Numbered from the stretch's first letter, positions 1-7,088 are shown. The stretch: 22,090 bases of DNA from Oscillospiraceae bacterium (GCA_017483405.1 JAFUWP010000438.1:1-22090), one strand, 5' to 3'. The notes: generated from the letters alone by a model not told the origin. Program-made: numbers and translations.

Positions 1-1
1 C

Positions 2-181
2 AATATTTCCTCCGTTAAGCGCGTTAAGGGCGGCGGTGTTGAGGTGCAGTTCTTCGACAGACAAAAGGCACTCGAAAAACTTTACGAATATGCCCTCTCC
101 AATCAGAACGGCAAAATTTCTGAAAGTCTTCTCAAAGCAATTGCTGATTCCACTCAGGGAGATGATGCGGATGATTTTTGA
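2..181 (+). CDS. Phage terminase small subunit, C-terminal end (5' truncated by the window)
   Basis: An open frame enters from the left edge and runs 59 codons to a TGA at 179-181. The peptide contains KRVKGGGVEVQFFDRQKALE followed by LEKLYEYA and an acidic tail ending DDADDF. A 'basic strand, then D-x-x-KALE-x-L' end is typical of TerS proteins of the Terminase_2/XtmA type, in which this part follows the DNA-binding and oligomerization regions. TerS recognises DNA for packaging and stimulates TerL. The end overlaps the start of the large-subunit gene, as in most phage terminase operons, which supports the call. The N-terminal helix-turn-helix lies outside the window and cannot be checked. 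Confidence 0.72.
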   Translation, partial: NISSVKRVKGGGVEVQFFDRQKALEKLYEYALSNQNGKISESLLKAIADSTQGDDADDF

Positions 182-1424
182 TGCCTTTTCTCCAAAACAA
201 CGCCTCGCCCTCCAGTGGTGGGCTCTCCCCGATTATCATCATCATGATGCTATTATCTGTGACGGCGCGGTCAGAAGCGGCAAAACCCTCTCTATGTCCC
301 TCGGATTTATCTGCTGGGCGATGGCTAACTTCCGGAATACTGCCTTCGCTATCTGCGGAAAAACTATCACTTCTGTCGAACGTAACCTCATCCGGCCGCT
401 TTATGATGTCCTTCAGGATTCCGGCTTTCATGTCAAGCAGTTCCAAAGCAAACACTATCTCGATATTACCGCTGTCGGCAAAACAAACAGATTCTATCTG
501 TTCGGCGGTAAGGATGAAAGCTCTGCATCTATGATTCAGGGTATGACCCTCGGCGGCGTTCTCTTTGATGAAGTCGTTCTCATGCCCCGTTCCTTTGTCG
601 AACAGGCTACGGCCAGATGCTCCGTCCCGAATGCGAAACTCTGGTTTAACTGTAATCCCGAAAATCCTTATCACTGGTTCTATCAGGAATGGATTCTCAA
701 AAAAGAACAGAAACACGCCCTCTATCTCCATTTCACTATGGATGATAACCCCTCGCTTTCCGAACCCGTTAAGGAACGCTACCGCCGTATGTATGCCGGT
801 GTCTTCTATGACAGATTCATCCTCGGCAAATGGGCTGTTTCCGAAGGTGTTGTCTATCCCATGTTCGACAAAAACCGCCATGTCATCCCTCAGCAGAATA
901 TGCCCGCCCATTTCTCCAGATATGTCATCTCCTGCGATTACGGCACGGTTAACCCCACTTCTATCGGCCTCTGGGCAGAATGGCACGGCATCTGGTACAG
1001 GCTGAAAGAATATTACTACGATTCCCGCCGCGAAGGCATCCAGCGCACTGACGAAGAACATTATACTGCTCTTGAACTCCTCGCAGGACAACTCCCTGTT
1101 GATGCCGTTATTGTTGACCCTTCCGCCGCCAGCTTCATCGCCTGTATCCGTTCCCACAAGAAATTCAAAGTCATCCGAGCTCAGAACGATGTCATTTCCG
1201 GTATCCGCCATGTCAGTGATATGCTCGCACAGGATAAAATCCTCTTTCATGAATCCTGTCATGACATCATCCGCGAATTCTCTCAATACTGCTGGGATTC
1301 CGGCACTGTCAAAGATGCCCCTAAAAAAGAATTCGACCACGCCATGGATGATATGCGCTATTTCGTCAGTACTGTCCTTTTCGGCAGAAAAGACGGATTC
1401 TGCGCCATTTCCCTCCCAAGATAA
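171..1424 (+). CDS. Phage terminase large subunit (packaging ATPase/nuclease)
   Basis: TerL is the motor that pumps DNA into the prohead and cuts it. With the ATG at 171 the protein has 417 residues, usual for the PBSX XtmB-like group. Visible motifs are a Walker A-like GAVRSGKT (32-39), Walker B VLFDE (about 130-134), a coupling-type FNCNPENP (about 159-166), and RNase H-like nuclease acidic residues at D256 (SCDYG), D316 (VIVDPS) and D393/D394 (HAMDDMRY). Both activities therefore look intact. The frame is open back to position 36, but AGGGAG at 156-161 lies 9 nt before ATG 171, which favours that start; ATGs at 162 and 165 are alternatives. The 5' end overlaps the small-subunit gene by about 11 nt. 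The coding strand is unusually pyrimidine-rich, like the rest of this operon. Confidence 0.93.
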   Translation: MIFDAFSPKQRLALQWWALPDYHHHDAIICDGAVRSGKTLSMSLGFICWAMANFRNTAFAICGKTITSVERNLIRPLYDVLQDSGFHVKQFQSKHYLDITAVGKTNRFYLFGGKDESSASMIQGMTLGGVLFDEVVLMPRSFVEQATARCSVPNAKLWFNCNPENPYHWFYQEWILKKEQKHALYLHFTMDDNPSLSEPVKERYRRMYAGVFYDRFILGKWAVSEGVVYPMFDKNRHVIPQQNMPAHFSRYVISCDYGTVNPTSIGLWAEWHGIWYRLKEYYYDSRREGIQRTDEEHYTALELLAGQLPVDAVIVDPSAASFIACIRSHKKFKVIRAQNDVISGIRHVSDMLAQDKILFHESCHDIIREFSQYCWDSGTVKDAPKKEFDHAMDDMRYFVSTVLFGRKDGFCAISLPR

Positions 1425-1450
1425 TCCACACCAGAAAGGAGTGAATCTTC

Positions 1451-2575
1451 ATGAATTCCAAAAAGAAATCCAAACCCGTTCAGTTTCCTGCCGTCCAGAC
1501 CGCCGGCGCAAGAACTCCCTCCGATTTCCCTGTGCAGTTCTACACTTATGACCTGTTCGATAAAGTCCGCAGAACTGTCCCTCTCATTGATGCCGCTATC
1601 TCTAAAATCATCCGGCTTATCGGCTCTTTCCAGATTCAGTGTACCGATTCCAGACAGCAGAACGCTCTCGAAACCTTCTTCCGTGAAGTGCCTGTCGGCC
1701 TGACTGGGCAGTCTGTTTATGCTTTCATCGACAGCTATCTCGACAGCCTGCTCGTTTACGGAAACGCTGTCGGCGAAATCGTCCTCGACAGAAAAAATTC
1801 CTATATCGCAGGCCTCTGGAACGGCAATATCTCCAATATTGCTGTCACATCCGGCGCATCTCCTATGGAACGTCAGTATTTTCTTCACACCCCTGACGGC
1901 GATAAACTTCTTCCCCATCCGGACAGAATTCTCTTTTCCGCCCTCAAACCGCCAAGCGGCGGCATCTATGGCATTTCTGTCCTGCAAGGCATTCCGGCAC
2001 TCGCGGAGATTCTTCTCGGCATCTATGAATGCATCGGACAAAATTTCGACAGAGCCGGTAATATCCGCTATGCTGTCACTTATCGCCCGTCCGGTGATTC
2101 CGCCGATTTCGCTTATGCACAGGAACGCGCCGAAACTATCGCGAAAGAATGGTCTGCCGCCATGCAGGCCGCCAAATGCGGCGAAATCCGCGATTTCGTT
2201 TCCGTTGGTGATGTCGACATCAAAGTCATCGGCGCGGAAGGTGAAATGCCTTCCACTGAAATCCCTGTCAGACAGCTCCTCGAACAGATACTCTCAAAAC
2301 TCTCTGTTCCGCCCTTCCTGCTCGGTCTGAGCTGGTCTTCTACCGAGCGTATGTCTGCACAGCAGGCGGACATCCTCACTTCCGAACTTGAATATTATCG
2401 CCGTCTGCTCGAACCTGTCATCTCACGCATCGCAAAATCTTTCCTGCGCCTTAACGGCTCGTTCGCCGATGTCTCTATCCTCTGGGATAACATCAATCTT
2501 CAGGACGAAGTCGAACTCGCTCAGGCAAGACTCTATTCCGCTCAGGCGCAGGAAATGGAATCCCGTCTGAATTAA
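1451..2575 (+). CDS. Phage portal protein
   Basis: The portal dodecamer forms the DNA gate at one capsid vertex and docks TerL. This 374-residue protein is on the short side for the family. Supporting segments are VPLIDAAISKIIRLIGSFQI (about 38-57), a DSYLDSLLVYGNAVGEIVLD stretch (about 97-116), and a C-terminal region with ILSKLSVPPFLLGLSW and a long helix that begins near SAQQADILTSELEYYRRLLE, which match the usual layout of clip, stem and crown helices. A clear AGAAAGGAG lies 9 nt before the ATG. It sits 26 nt after terL and just before the capsid gene, the standard position. No frameshift is seen. The assignment rests on these segments and on position rather than on a catalytic motif. Confidence 0.85.
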   Translation: MNSKKKSKPVQFPAVQTAGARTPSDFPVQFYTYDLFDKVRRTVPLIDAAISKIIRLIGSFQIQCTDSRQQNALETFFREVPVGLTGQSVYAFIDSYLDSLLVYGNAVGEIVLDRKNSYIAGLWNGNISNIAVTSGASPMERQYFLHTPDGDKLLPHPDRILFSALKPPSGGIYGISVLQGIPALAEILLGIYECIGQNFDRAGNIRYAVTYRPSGDSADFAYAQERAETIAKEWSAAMQAAKCGEIRDFVSVGDVDIKVIGAEGEMPSTEIPVRQLLEQILSKLSVPPFLLGLSWSSTERMSAQQADILTSELEYYRRLLEPVISRIAKSFLRLNGSFADVSILWDNINLQDEVELAQARLYSAQAQEMESRLN

Positions 2576-2601
2576 TCTATTTCTTCATGGAGGTATATTT
2601 T

Positions 2602-3582
2602 ATGTATCAGTACGAAACTATCAAACTCGAAAAAGGCATGTATCATCTCACAAACAAGAGCTTCTTACAGGCTCTCGAAGATGCTGACCCTTCCATTCAG
2701 TATGCCAATTCCCCCCTCGCCGGTCTGGATGCCTACGAACGTCAGCTCAAACGCTTTAATATCCACGTTTCCGGCGCGAACTGCGACAGAGTCGAAAAAT
2801 TCTTCACCACTACTGAAAGTGCTGTCCTGTTCCCTGAATTTATCCGCCGCGCCGTCACACAGGGTATGGAAAAATCTATCCTGTCCGAAATTACTGCCAC
2901 CATCTCCAAATGCGAATCTAACCGCTATCAGGGATGCGAACTCACCGACACGGCCTCTTATACTACTACCAATGCCGGTGCGTCTCTGCCTGTTTCTTCC
3001 ATTCTGGAAAGTTCTTCTGTTATCACGCTCCAGAAATACGGCAGAAATATTCAGGCATCCTATGAAGCCGTCCGTCAGCAGAGACTCGATGTCTTTGCCC
3101 TCATGCTCCGCAGAGTCGGCAAGAGACTCGCTGACAGCCTCGTGACTCAGGCGATGATTACCCTCAAACTCGCCGCTAATACTGCCGCTAACAAAATTAC
3201 CAAAGCAGGCCAGACGCTTGCTTATTCCGACCTCGCGAAACTTTACGGCAAATTCACCACTTTCGATATGAGAGTTATGCTCGCCTCTCCTTCCGTTGTC
3301 GCTGACATCCTCGTCATGAATCAGATGATGGAAACTTCTTCTCAGGATGTCAGAGAAATCCGCCTCCCCTTCGGCACAAAGCTCATCAACTGCGCCCAGC
3401 TTGATGATAATACTATCATCGGACTGGATAACGAATTCGCTCTCGAACAGATTCAGAGCAGTGACATCGTCCTCGAAACGGATAAGCTTATCAGCAATCA
3501 GCTGGATTCTATCACCGTTTCTGTCAATATCTCCTTCCGCACCCTGATGGACGGCACTGTCAAGATGCTCGATATTTCTTAA
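2602..3582 (+). CDS. Phage major capsid protein
   Basis: A 326-residue protein between the portal and the protease-like gene. The segment LAGLDAYERQLKRFNI, then VSGANCDRVEKFFTT and AVLFPEFIRRAV, resembles the N-terminal arm of HK97-fold major capsid proteins in clostridial phages. Later parts (SSILESSSVITLQKYGRNIQ and ASYEAVRQQRLDVFALMLRR) fit the spine-helix region, and the protein ends in a beta-rich stretch with TVSVNISFRTLMDG. The frame is also open from an ATG at 2587, but that ATG overlaps the GGAGGT ribosome site (2589-2594), so ATG 2602, 7 nt further on, is the likely start. Capsid protein is needed in hundreds of copies. The strong ribosome site here and the hairpin just after the gene fit higher output than from its neighbours. 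Confidence 0.82.
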   Translation: MYQYETIKLEKGMYHLTNKSFLQALEDADPSIQYANSPLAGLDAYERQLKRFNIHVSGANCDRVEKFFTTTESAVLFPEFIRRAVTQGMEKSILSEITATISKCESNRYQGCELTDTASYTTTNAGASLPVSSILESSSVITLQKYGRNIQASYEAVRQQRLDVFALMLRRVGKRLADSLVTQAMITLKLAANTAANKITKAGQTLAYSDLAKLYGKFTTFDMRVMLASPSVVADILVMNQMMETSSQDVREIRLPFGTKLINCAQLDDNTIIGLDNEFALEQIQSSDIVLETDKLISNQLDSITVSVNISFRTLMDGTVKMLDIS

Positions 3583-3587
3583 TCCAT

Positions 3588-3610
3588 GCAGAGAGATTCT
3601 TTCTCTCTGC
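3588..3610 (+). repeat. Perfect stem-loop between capsid and protease genes
   Basis: GCAGAGAGA (3588-3596) and TCTCTCTGC (3602-3610) form a perfect 9-bp stem with a 5-nt loop, beginning 6 nt after the capsid stop codon. Only a short, interrupted T-rich stretch follows (about 3611-3625), so it is not a textbook terminator. It could be a partial terminator or an mRNA 3'-end stabiliser that separates high capsid expression from lower expression of downstream genes. Confidence 0.6.
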
Positions 3611-3647
3611 TCTCCGCTTTTCCTATTCTAAGAAAGGATGCTTGGCT

Positions 3648-4454
3648 ATGGACAATCTCGAAAAAATTAATCAGTTCACCCGCAGAGAACTCAAAGAAGA
3701 TGAAGTCTATTTATTCGATGTCATCCTCTGCGATAACAACATCGACCGCGATTTGGAATGTTTCTCCGAAAACGCACTCGAACAGATGCAGAAATTATTC
3801 ATCGGCAAAACCGGCATTTTTGACCATAATCCCAAATCCGCCGGACAGACCGCAAGAATCTATGATACCGAACTCGTCAAATCTCCTGATAAAAAAACAA
3901 AAGACGGCAGAACCCTCGTTTCCCTGAAAGCTCATGCTTATATGATTCGTACTGATTCCAATCTGGATTTCATCAAGGAAATTGATGCCGGCATCAAGAA
4001 GGAAGTCAGTGTCTCCTGCGCTGCCGCAAAACATGTCTGCTCTATCTGCGGTGCGGATAAAGCACAATCCGCCTGCAATCATATCGCGGGCAGAAATTAT
4101 GGTCAGAAATCCTGTTATACCATTCTGGAAGATATTCAGGATGCTTATGAATGGAGCTTTGTCGCCGTTCCTGCCCAGCCTGCCGCCGGTGTGACCAAAC
4201 ACTTCCACAATACCTGCCCTCCCGAACCGGATGCCAAATTACAAGCTCTGCTTGCCGAACTCGAACAGCAGACCCGTGCGGAAGTCCTCACGCTCTGCCG
4301 TAATCAGTCTCAGAAGCCTATCTCTAAAGCACTCTGTACTGCCGCCGAAAAAATGGATTTGCAGGAACTTGTCCGCTTTAAAAAATCACTCATCGAACAG
4401 GAACAGTCCCTCGCACAGGCCGATGTTCAGCTTGCCGATTTCCGGCAGAGATAA
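3648..4454 (+). CDS. Prohead protease-like phage protein with Cys/His cluster
   Basis: A 268-residue protein after the capsid gene. Two segments suggest a prohead protease: GKTGIFDHNP with H60, and IKKEVSVSCA with S121, which match the spacing of His and Ser in HK97/herpesvirus-type maturation proteases. An insert CSICGADKAQSACNH (C131, C134, C143, H145) looks like a small zinc site, and DAYEWSFVAVPAQPAAGVTK (165-184) is typical of clostridial phage proteins annotated in this family. The last 80 residues are helical and charged, perhaps a scaffold-like tail. AAAGGA lies 9 nt before ATG 3648; an in-frame TTG at 3642 is only 3 nt from it. The usual phage order is protease before capsid, so the position is unusual. 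The protease activity is inferred. Confidence 0.6.
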   Translation: MDNLEKINQFTRRELKEDEVYLFDVILCDNNIDRDLECFSENALEQMQKLFIGKTGIFDHNPKSAGQTARIYDTELVKSPDKKTKDGRTLVSLKAHAYMIRTDSNLDFIKEIDAGIKKEVSVSCAAAKHVCSICGADKAQSACNHIAGRNYGQKSCYTILEDIQDAYEWSFVAVPAQPAAGVTKHFHNTCPPEPDAKLQALLAELEQQTRAEVLTLCRNQSQKPISKALCTAAEKMDLQELVRFKKSLIEQEQSLAQADVQLADFRQR

Positions 4455-4494
4455 CCCTGATTTTTAAAATTCTCAAAGGAGGTATCTGTCAATC

Positions 4495-4851
4495 ATGAAT
4501 ATGCAAATGATTTATTCTTTATTCCGGCTCTTTTCCGGCGAACAGGATACTCAGAAATATATGCCCCTGCTCACGACTGCCATGCAGGAAGTCAAAGCCA
4601 GTCTCCGCAATCCCGAAGATGAAACGGAAGTCCGGCTCTGCTATCTCGCCGCCGCGGTCGCTAATCTCCGCTATACCCAGATGTTCGGCGCAAGAGAAAA
4701 AGCTCTCGCCACTTATGCCGGTACGGCTGCCCGTCAGTCTGACCCATCCCATCAAATCCACTTCGCCGAACAGCTTGTGCATTCCTATAAGGCTCTGTGC
4801 AGTGACCTTGTTCAGGAAAAAGATTTCTTCTTCGCCGGTGTCAGGGGGTGA
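4495..4851 (+). CDS. Small phage head-completion/connector-like protein, unknown family
   Basis: A 118-residue protein with no signal peptide or membrane segment and a mostly helical appearance. The central LCYLAAAVANLRYTQMFG and the C-terminal IHFAEQLVHSYKALCSDL look like packed amphipathic helices. I do not recognise a named family. Its position between the protease-like gene and a tail-completion-like gene is where head-tail connectors and neck proteins are normally encoded, so that role is an inference from order. AAAGGAGGT at 4475-4483 precedes ATG 4495; further ATGs at 4501 and 4507 are in frame but further from the site. The stop is 4 nt before the next start. Confidence 0.6.
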   Translation: MNMQMIYSLFRLFSGEQDTQKYMPLLTTAMQEVKASLRNPEDETEVRLCYLAAAVANLRYTQMFGAREKALATYAGTAARQSDPSHQIHFAEQLVHSYKALCSDLVQEKDFFFAGVRG

Positions 4852-4855
4852 CTTC

Positions 4856-5284
4856 ATGAACGAATTACTCAATATGCTCCTGAATCTCCTGAAACAGCAA
4901 CAGGATTATCCCTTCTTTGAAGTCTATCCCACATTCGATGCCGTTCCTGTTTCTTCTAAATCTCATAAACTGTTTGTTGTCCTCTCGCCGGAATGTTTTC
5001 AGCTTCATCAGGCCTTTCCGGATGGAAATTCCGGTATCGCTCCCTTTACAGCAACCTTCCGGATTTCTGTCCTCGCTCCGGCTGTCACTCCTGCCGAAAA
5101 ATTACTTGAATTCTTCTACTCCGTTCTTGTGCCCGTGCTTCATTCCGCTAACTGCTTTCTTTCCGAAACGCAGGCCGATGCCCCTAAAACTGATGGCAGA
5201 CTTCAGAAACTTGTCTATTCCGGTACGTTCCGCCTGAAAGGTGTTTATGTTCCCGATAACGACAGTCAGGAGGCTACACCATGA
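4856..5284 (+). CDS. Tail-terminator/minor tail-like phage protein
   Basis: A 142-residue protein. It starts with a leucine-rich helix (MNELLNMLLNLLKQQQDYPF), followed by a beta-rich body with ALTERNATING hydrophobic strands (KLFVVLSP, FTATFRISVLAP), a helix EKLLEFFYSVLVPVLHSA and a final strand FRLKGVYVPD. This order resembles small tail-completion or tail-terminator proteins of Gram-positive phages. There is no decisive motif. The purine-rich AGGGGG ends about 8 nt before ATG 4856. The frame is open upstream through the previous gene, but that part is a shadow of it. The TGA overlaps the next gene's ATG (ATGA, 5281-5284), which implies coupled translation. The function is inferred from layout and order. 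Confidence 0.5.
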   Translation: MNELLNMLLNLLKQQQDYPFFEVYPTFDAVPVSSKSHKLFVVLSPECFQLHQAFPDGNSGIAPFTATFRISVLAPAVTPAEKLLEFFYSVLVPVLHSANCFLSETQADAPKTDGRLQKLVYSGTFRLKGVYVPDNDSQEATP

Positions 5285-5670
5285 GCTATATCATCCAGAA
5301 TTTAAAACAGTTTCCTGTTACGTTCGGTACACTCACGCTTTATCTTTCAGGGTATCAGCTTTCCGGCAGCAGTACTCTCAAAGAAACAGGCGCATCCGAT
5401 GGCTCATCGGTGCTTGCCGGTTACTGGCCGCAGGGTATCCGGCTCAAACTCAAAGGCAAGCTCGCACCGGATGTCACTCCTGAACAAACTGTTTATGCGC
5501 TCTCTCAAAATCTGCTCTCCCAGCGGACGCTCACACTCGGAACGCTTTCCTTCCAGAATGCCCGTCTGTGCGGCTATACCGTCAGCGACCAGCAGGATAC
5601 TCCTGAACTTCTTCTGCTGTTCTACTGTCCTGAAAATCCCACTCTCATTCAAGGGGGAAATTCTCCATGA
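5281..5670 (+). CDS. Small phage tail/baseplate-like protein
   Basis: A 129-residue, almost entirely beta-strand-like protein. Segments such as YWPQGIRLKLKGKLAPD, then RTLTLGTLSFQNARLCGYTV and ELLLLFYCPEN, read as a small barrel similar in style to tail-tube-initiator or hub-associated domains. I cannot name the family. Both ends are ATGA overlaps (5281-5284 and 5667-5670), so it is translationally coupled to the tail-completion-like gene before it and the hub-like gene after it. AGGAGG lies 8 nt before the start. Coupling to the hub gene suggests that the two products act together, possibly as a hub and its adaptor. Confidence 0.55.
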   Translation: MSYIIQNLKQFPVTFGTLTLYLSGYQLSGSSTLKETGASDGSSVLAGYWPQGIRLKLKGKLAPDVTPEQTVYALSQNLLSQRTLTLGTLSFQNARLCGYTVSDQQDTPELLLLFYCPENPTLIQGGNSP

Positions 5671-6599
5671 TTCAGAATTTATATCTTCATCTTTATCATG
5701 AAAATAATTTCGTCCGCAGAGTCAAATGTCTTTCCCTGTCACTCGACAGGGAAGTCTATACCCCCTACGAATCCGCGACAGCTGAATTCCTCTCTGACGG
5801 AAATGACTGCAATGCTGTTGACAGAATCGGCATTTATTTCGATAATACCTGCATCTTCCTCGGCCTTGCCGATAATATCCGGCAGTATCACCGGCAAAAT
5901 GCATCTCTCGTCAGAATTCAGTCCAGAAGTTTTACTTCCCTTCTTACGCAGAATGAACTTGCCGCCGGTCTGCACAGTAACCTGACAATGACTTCGCTTA
6001 TGACAGATTTTTATCAGTTTCCCTCTTATATCACTTATGAAAATCTTTCCGGAAATGGTTATATTTTCGTGAAATCCGGCAATACTATGTGGGACGGTGT
6101 TGTCAGTTTCGGCTATAAACTGACGGGGCATTATCCTTATGTCCTGCATAATCATATCTGTCTGTCTGCACCGCAGGCGAGTACTCCTAAGCAATTCCAG
6201 CAAAGTCAGGTGCTGGAATATGGGACTGTTACAGATACTATCAAGCTTATCAGTCATTATCACATGGAGGATATTTCCGGAAATCCGGATGTGTATCAGC
6301 AGGAAAATTCTTCTGCTTCGGCCTTCAATATCGTAAGACACAAGCAAATCAGTTTTGATAATTCCTTCCTCCATGACCCGAATGATGCTCTCACATTTCG
6401 GAATCTCTATTCTCGGCGCGGATGTAATTCCAGTTATCTTGTATATGACGGCTTTCAGAACGAAATGATTAGCCAGCATATCACCTTCGGGACGCATATC
6501 CAGAATGAGACTGTCTGCCGAGTGCGTACCACTTTCGGAACAAGCGGATTCCGTACCAGACTTGACTGCTATCATGATGGGTTCTATAACCTTCCGTAA
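5667..6599 (+). CDS. Phage tail hub / late control gpD-like protein
   Basis: A 310-residue beta-rich protein. The N-terminal part (RVKCLSLSLDREVYTPYESA, then DRIGIYFDNTCIFLGLADNI) resembles the first barrel of gp27/gpD-type hubs such as PBSX XkdQ. The middle (MTDFYQFPSYITYENLSG, then NTMWDGVVSFGYKLTGHYPY) looks like the domain typical of these proteins in which one Trp-containing helix leads to a 'read as vector of values' strand. In a complete phage the hub closes the tail tip and is followed by baseplate genes. Here it is the last gene of the operon and a terminator follows within 60 nt. The start is the ATG in the ATGA overlap, with GGGGG upstream. The family assignment is moderate; the frame and completeness are clear. 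Confidence 0.55.
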   Translation: MIQNLYLHLYHENNFVRRVKCLSLSLDREVYTPYESATAEFLSDGNDCNAVDRIGIYFDNTCIFLGLADNIRQYHRQNASLVRIQSRSFTSLLTQNELAAGLHSNLTMTSLMTDFYQFPSYITYENLSGNGYIFVKSGNTMWDGVVSFGYKLTGHYPYVLHNHICLSAPQASTPKQFQQSQVLEYGTVTDTIKLISHYHMEDISGNPDVYQQENSSASAFNIVRHKQISFDNSFLHDPNDALTFRNLYSRRGCNSSYLVYDGFQNEMISQHITFGTHIQNETVCRVRTTFGTSGFRTRLDCYHDGFYNLP

Positions 6600-6653
6600 T
6601 CCAAAATTCCAGCCTTGTGCACGGCTGTTTCTATACAGCATCCTACAGATGCC

Positions 6654-6696
6654 GGAAGTCCGCTTTTCAGCGGACTTCCCTTTTATTTCTATTTTT
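6654..6696 (+). terminator. Intrinsic terminator of the phage-derived operon
   Basis: GGAAGTCCGC (6654-6663) pairs perfectly with GCGGACTTCC (6670-6679). An extra T-A pair makes the stem 11 bp with a 4-nt loop. CTTTTATTTCTATTTTT follows immediately. This is a strong rho-independent terminator for + strand transcripts. On the - strand no T-tract follows the stem, so it should not stop leftward transcription. It marks the hub-like gene as the last gene of the operon. Confidence 0.9.
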
Positions 6697-7035
6697 CTAC
6701 TGTTCCATATAGATTTCTTCTGCATCCATCTGGATTCTCTGCAAATCAAGCATATATTTCTTAATTAAAAATAAATCCTGTTCTTTGTCCATTTTTTCAA
6801 TCATTTCGGTGATAAGATTAAATAATTTAAAATACAGTTTTTCTCTGTCAGGCGGATTTCCTGATTCCAGCATATTCAGTTCCAGTTCTTCCATATCCAG
6901 CTGCATCCGGTGCATGTTGAATACATATCTCCGTAATTTCAGATTCCCTGTTCGGCTGACTTCCGTTTCCATACCGTCAGCTACTTCTTCCACTTTTTCA
7001 TACATAAAACAGCAAAGACTCCGGTAATCATTCAT
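6697..7035 (-). CDS. Small acidic helical protein with internal repeat, unknown function
   Basis: A 112-residue protein, almost all predicted helix and rich in Met, Glu and Leu. Residues 32-54 (LKLRRYVFNMHRMQLDMEE...) and 89-111 (FLIKKYMLDLQRIQMDAEE...) align without gaps at an offset of 57 residues, sharing Tyr, Arg, Gln, Asp and Glu-Glu, so it is a tandem helical repeat protein. No family is recognised. GGAGGG lies about 6-8 nt before ATG 7035. It diverges from the XRE repressor gene, and its promoter contains one of the two dyad operators, so it is probably controlled by that repressor. A role as repressor partner, antirepressor or effector of the neighbouring phage-derived element is speculation. 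Confidence 0.7.
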   Translation of the reverse strand: MNDYRSLCCFMYEKVEEVADGMETEVSRTGNLKLRRYVFNMHRMQLDMEELELNMLESGNPPDREKLYFKLFNLITEMIEKMDKEQDLFLIKKYMLDLQRIQMDAEEIYMEQ

Positions 7036-7059
7036 AAAAATGCCCTCCTTTCTTCTTTT

Positions 7060-7088
7060 ATTATATCTGTATTACAGATAAAAGTCAA
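7060..7088 (-). promoter_or_regulatory. Sigma-A-like promoter for the leftward small helical gene
   Basis: Read on the - strand, TTGACT (7088-7083) and TATAAT (7065-7060) are separated by exactly 17 bp. A start about 7 nt downstream would leave a short leader with the GGAGGG ribosome site of the small helical gene. The first 17-bp dyad lies inside the spacer, an arrangement suited to repression. Confidence 0.75.
7064..7080. promoter_or_regulatory. Operator 1, perfect 17-bp dyad
   Basis: TATCTGTA-T-TACAGATA is a perfect palindrome around T7072. It sits in the spacer of the leftward promoter. Size and symmetry suit a dimeric XRE/Cro-CI-type repressor, and the repressor gene adjoins it. Binding by that protein is inferred. 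Confidence 0.75.

Noticed and set aside
132..1340. 402-codon open frame antisense to the large terminase gene
   Set aside because: It is a shadow of the biased codon use of terL, has no ribosome site and shows no protein-like family features.
1358..2041. 227-codon antisense frame under the portal gene
   Set aside because: The same codon-bias shadow effect; no start signal.
6611..6626. Small AGCC/GGCT hairpin after the hub-like gene
   Set aside because: Only a 4-bp outer stem and no T-tract; the real terminator follows at 6654.
5739..6749. 336-codon open frame antisense to the hub-like gene
   Set aside because: It overlaps the real hub-like gene, crosses the strong terminator at 6654 and has no recognisable domain.
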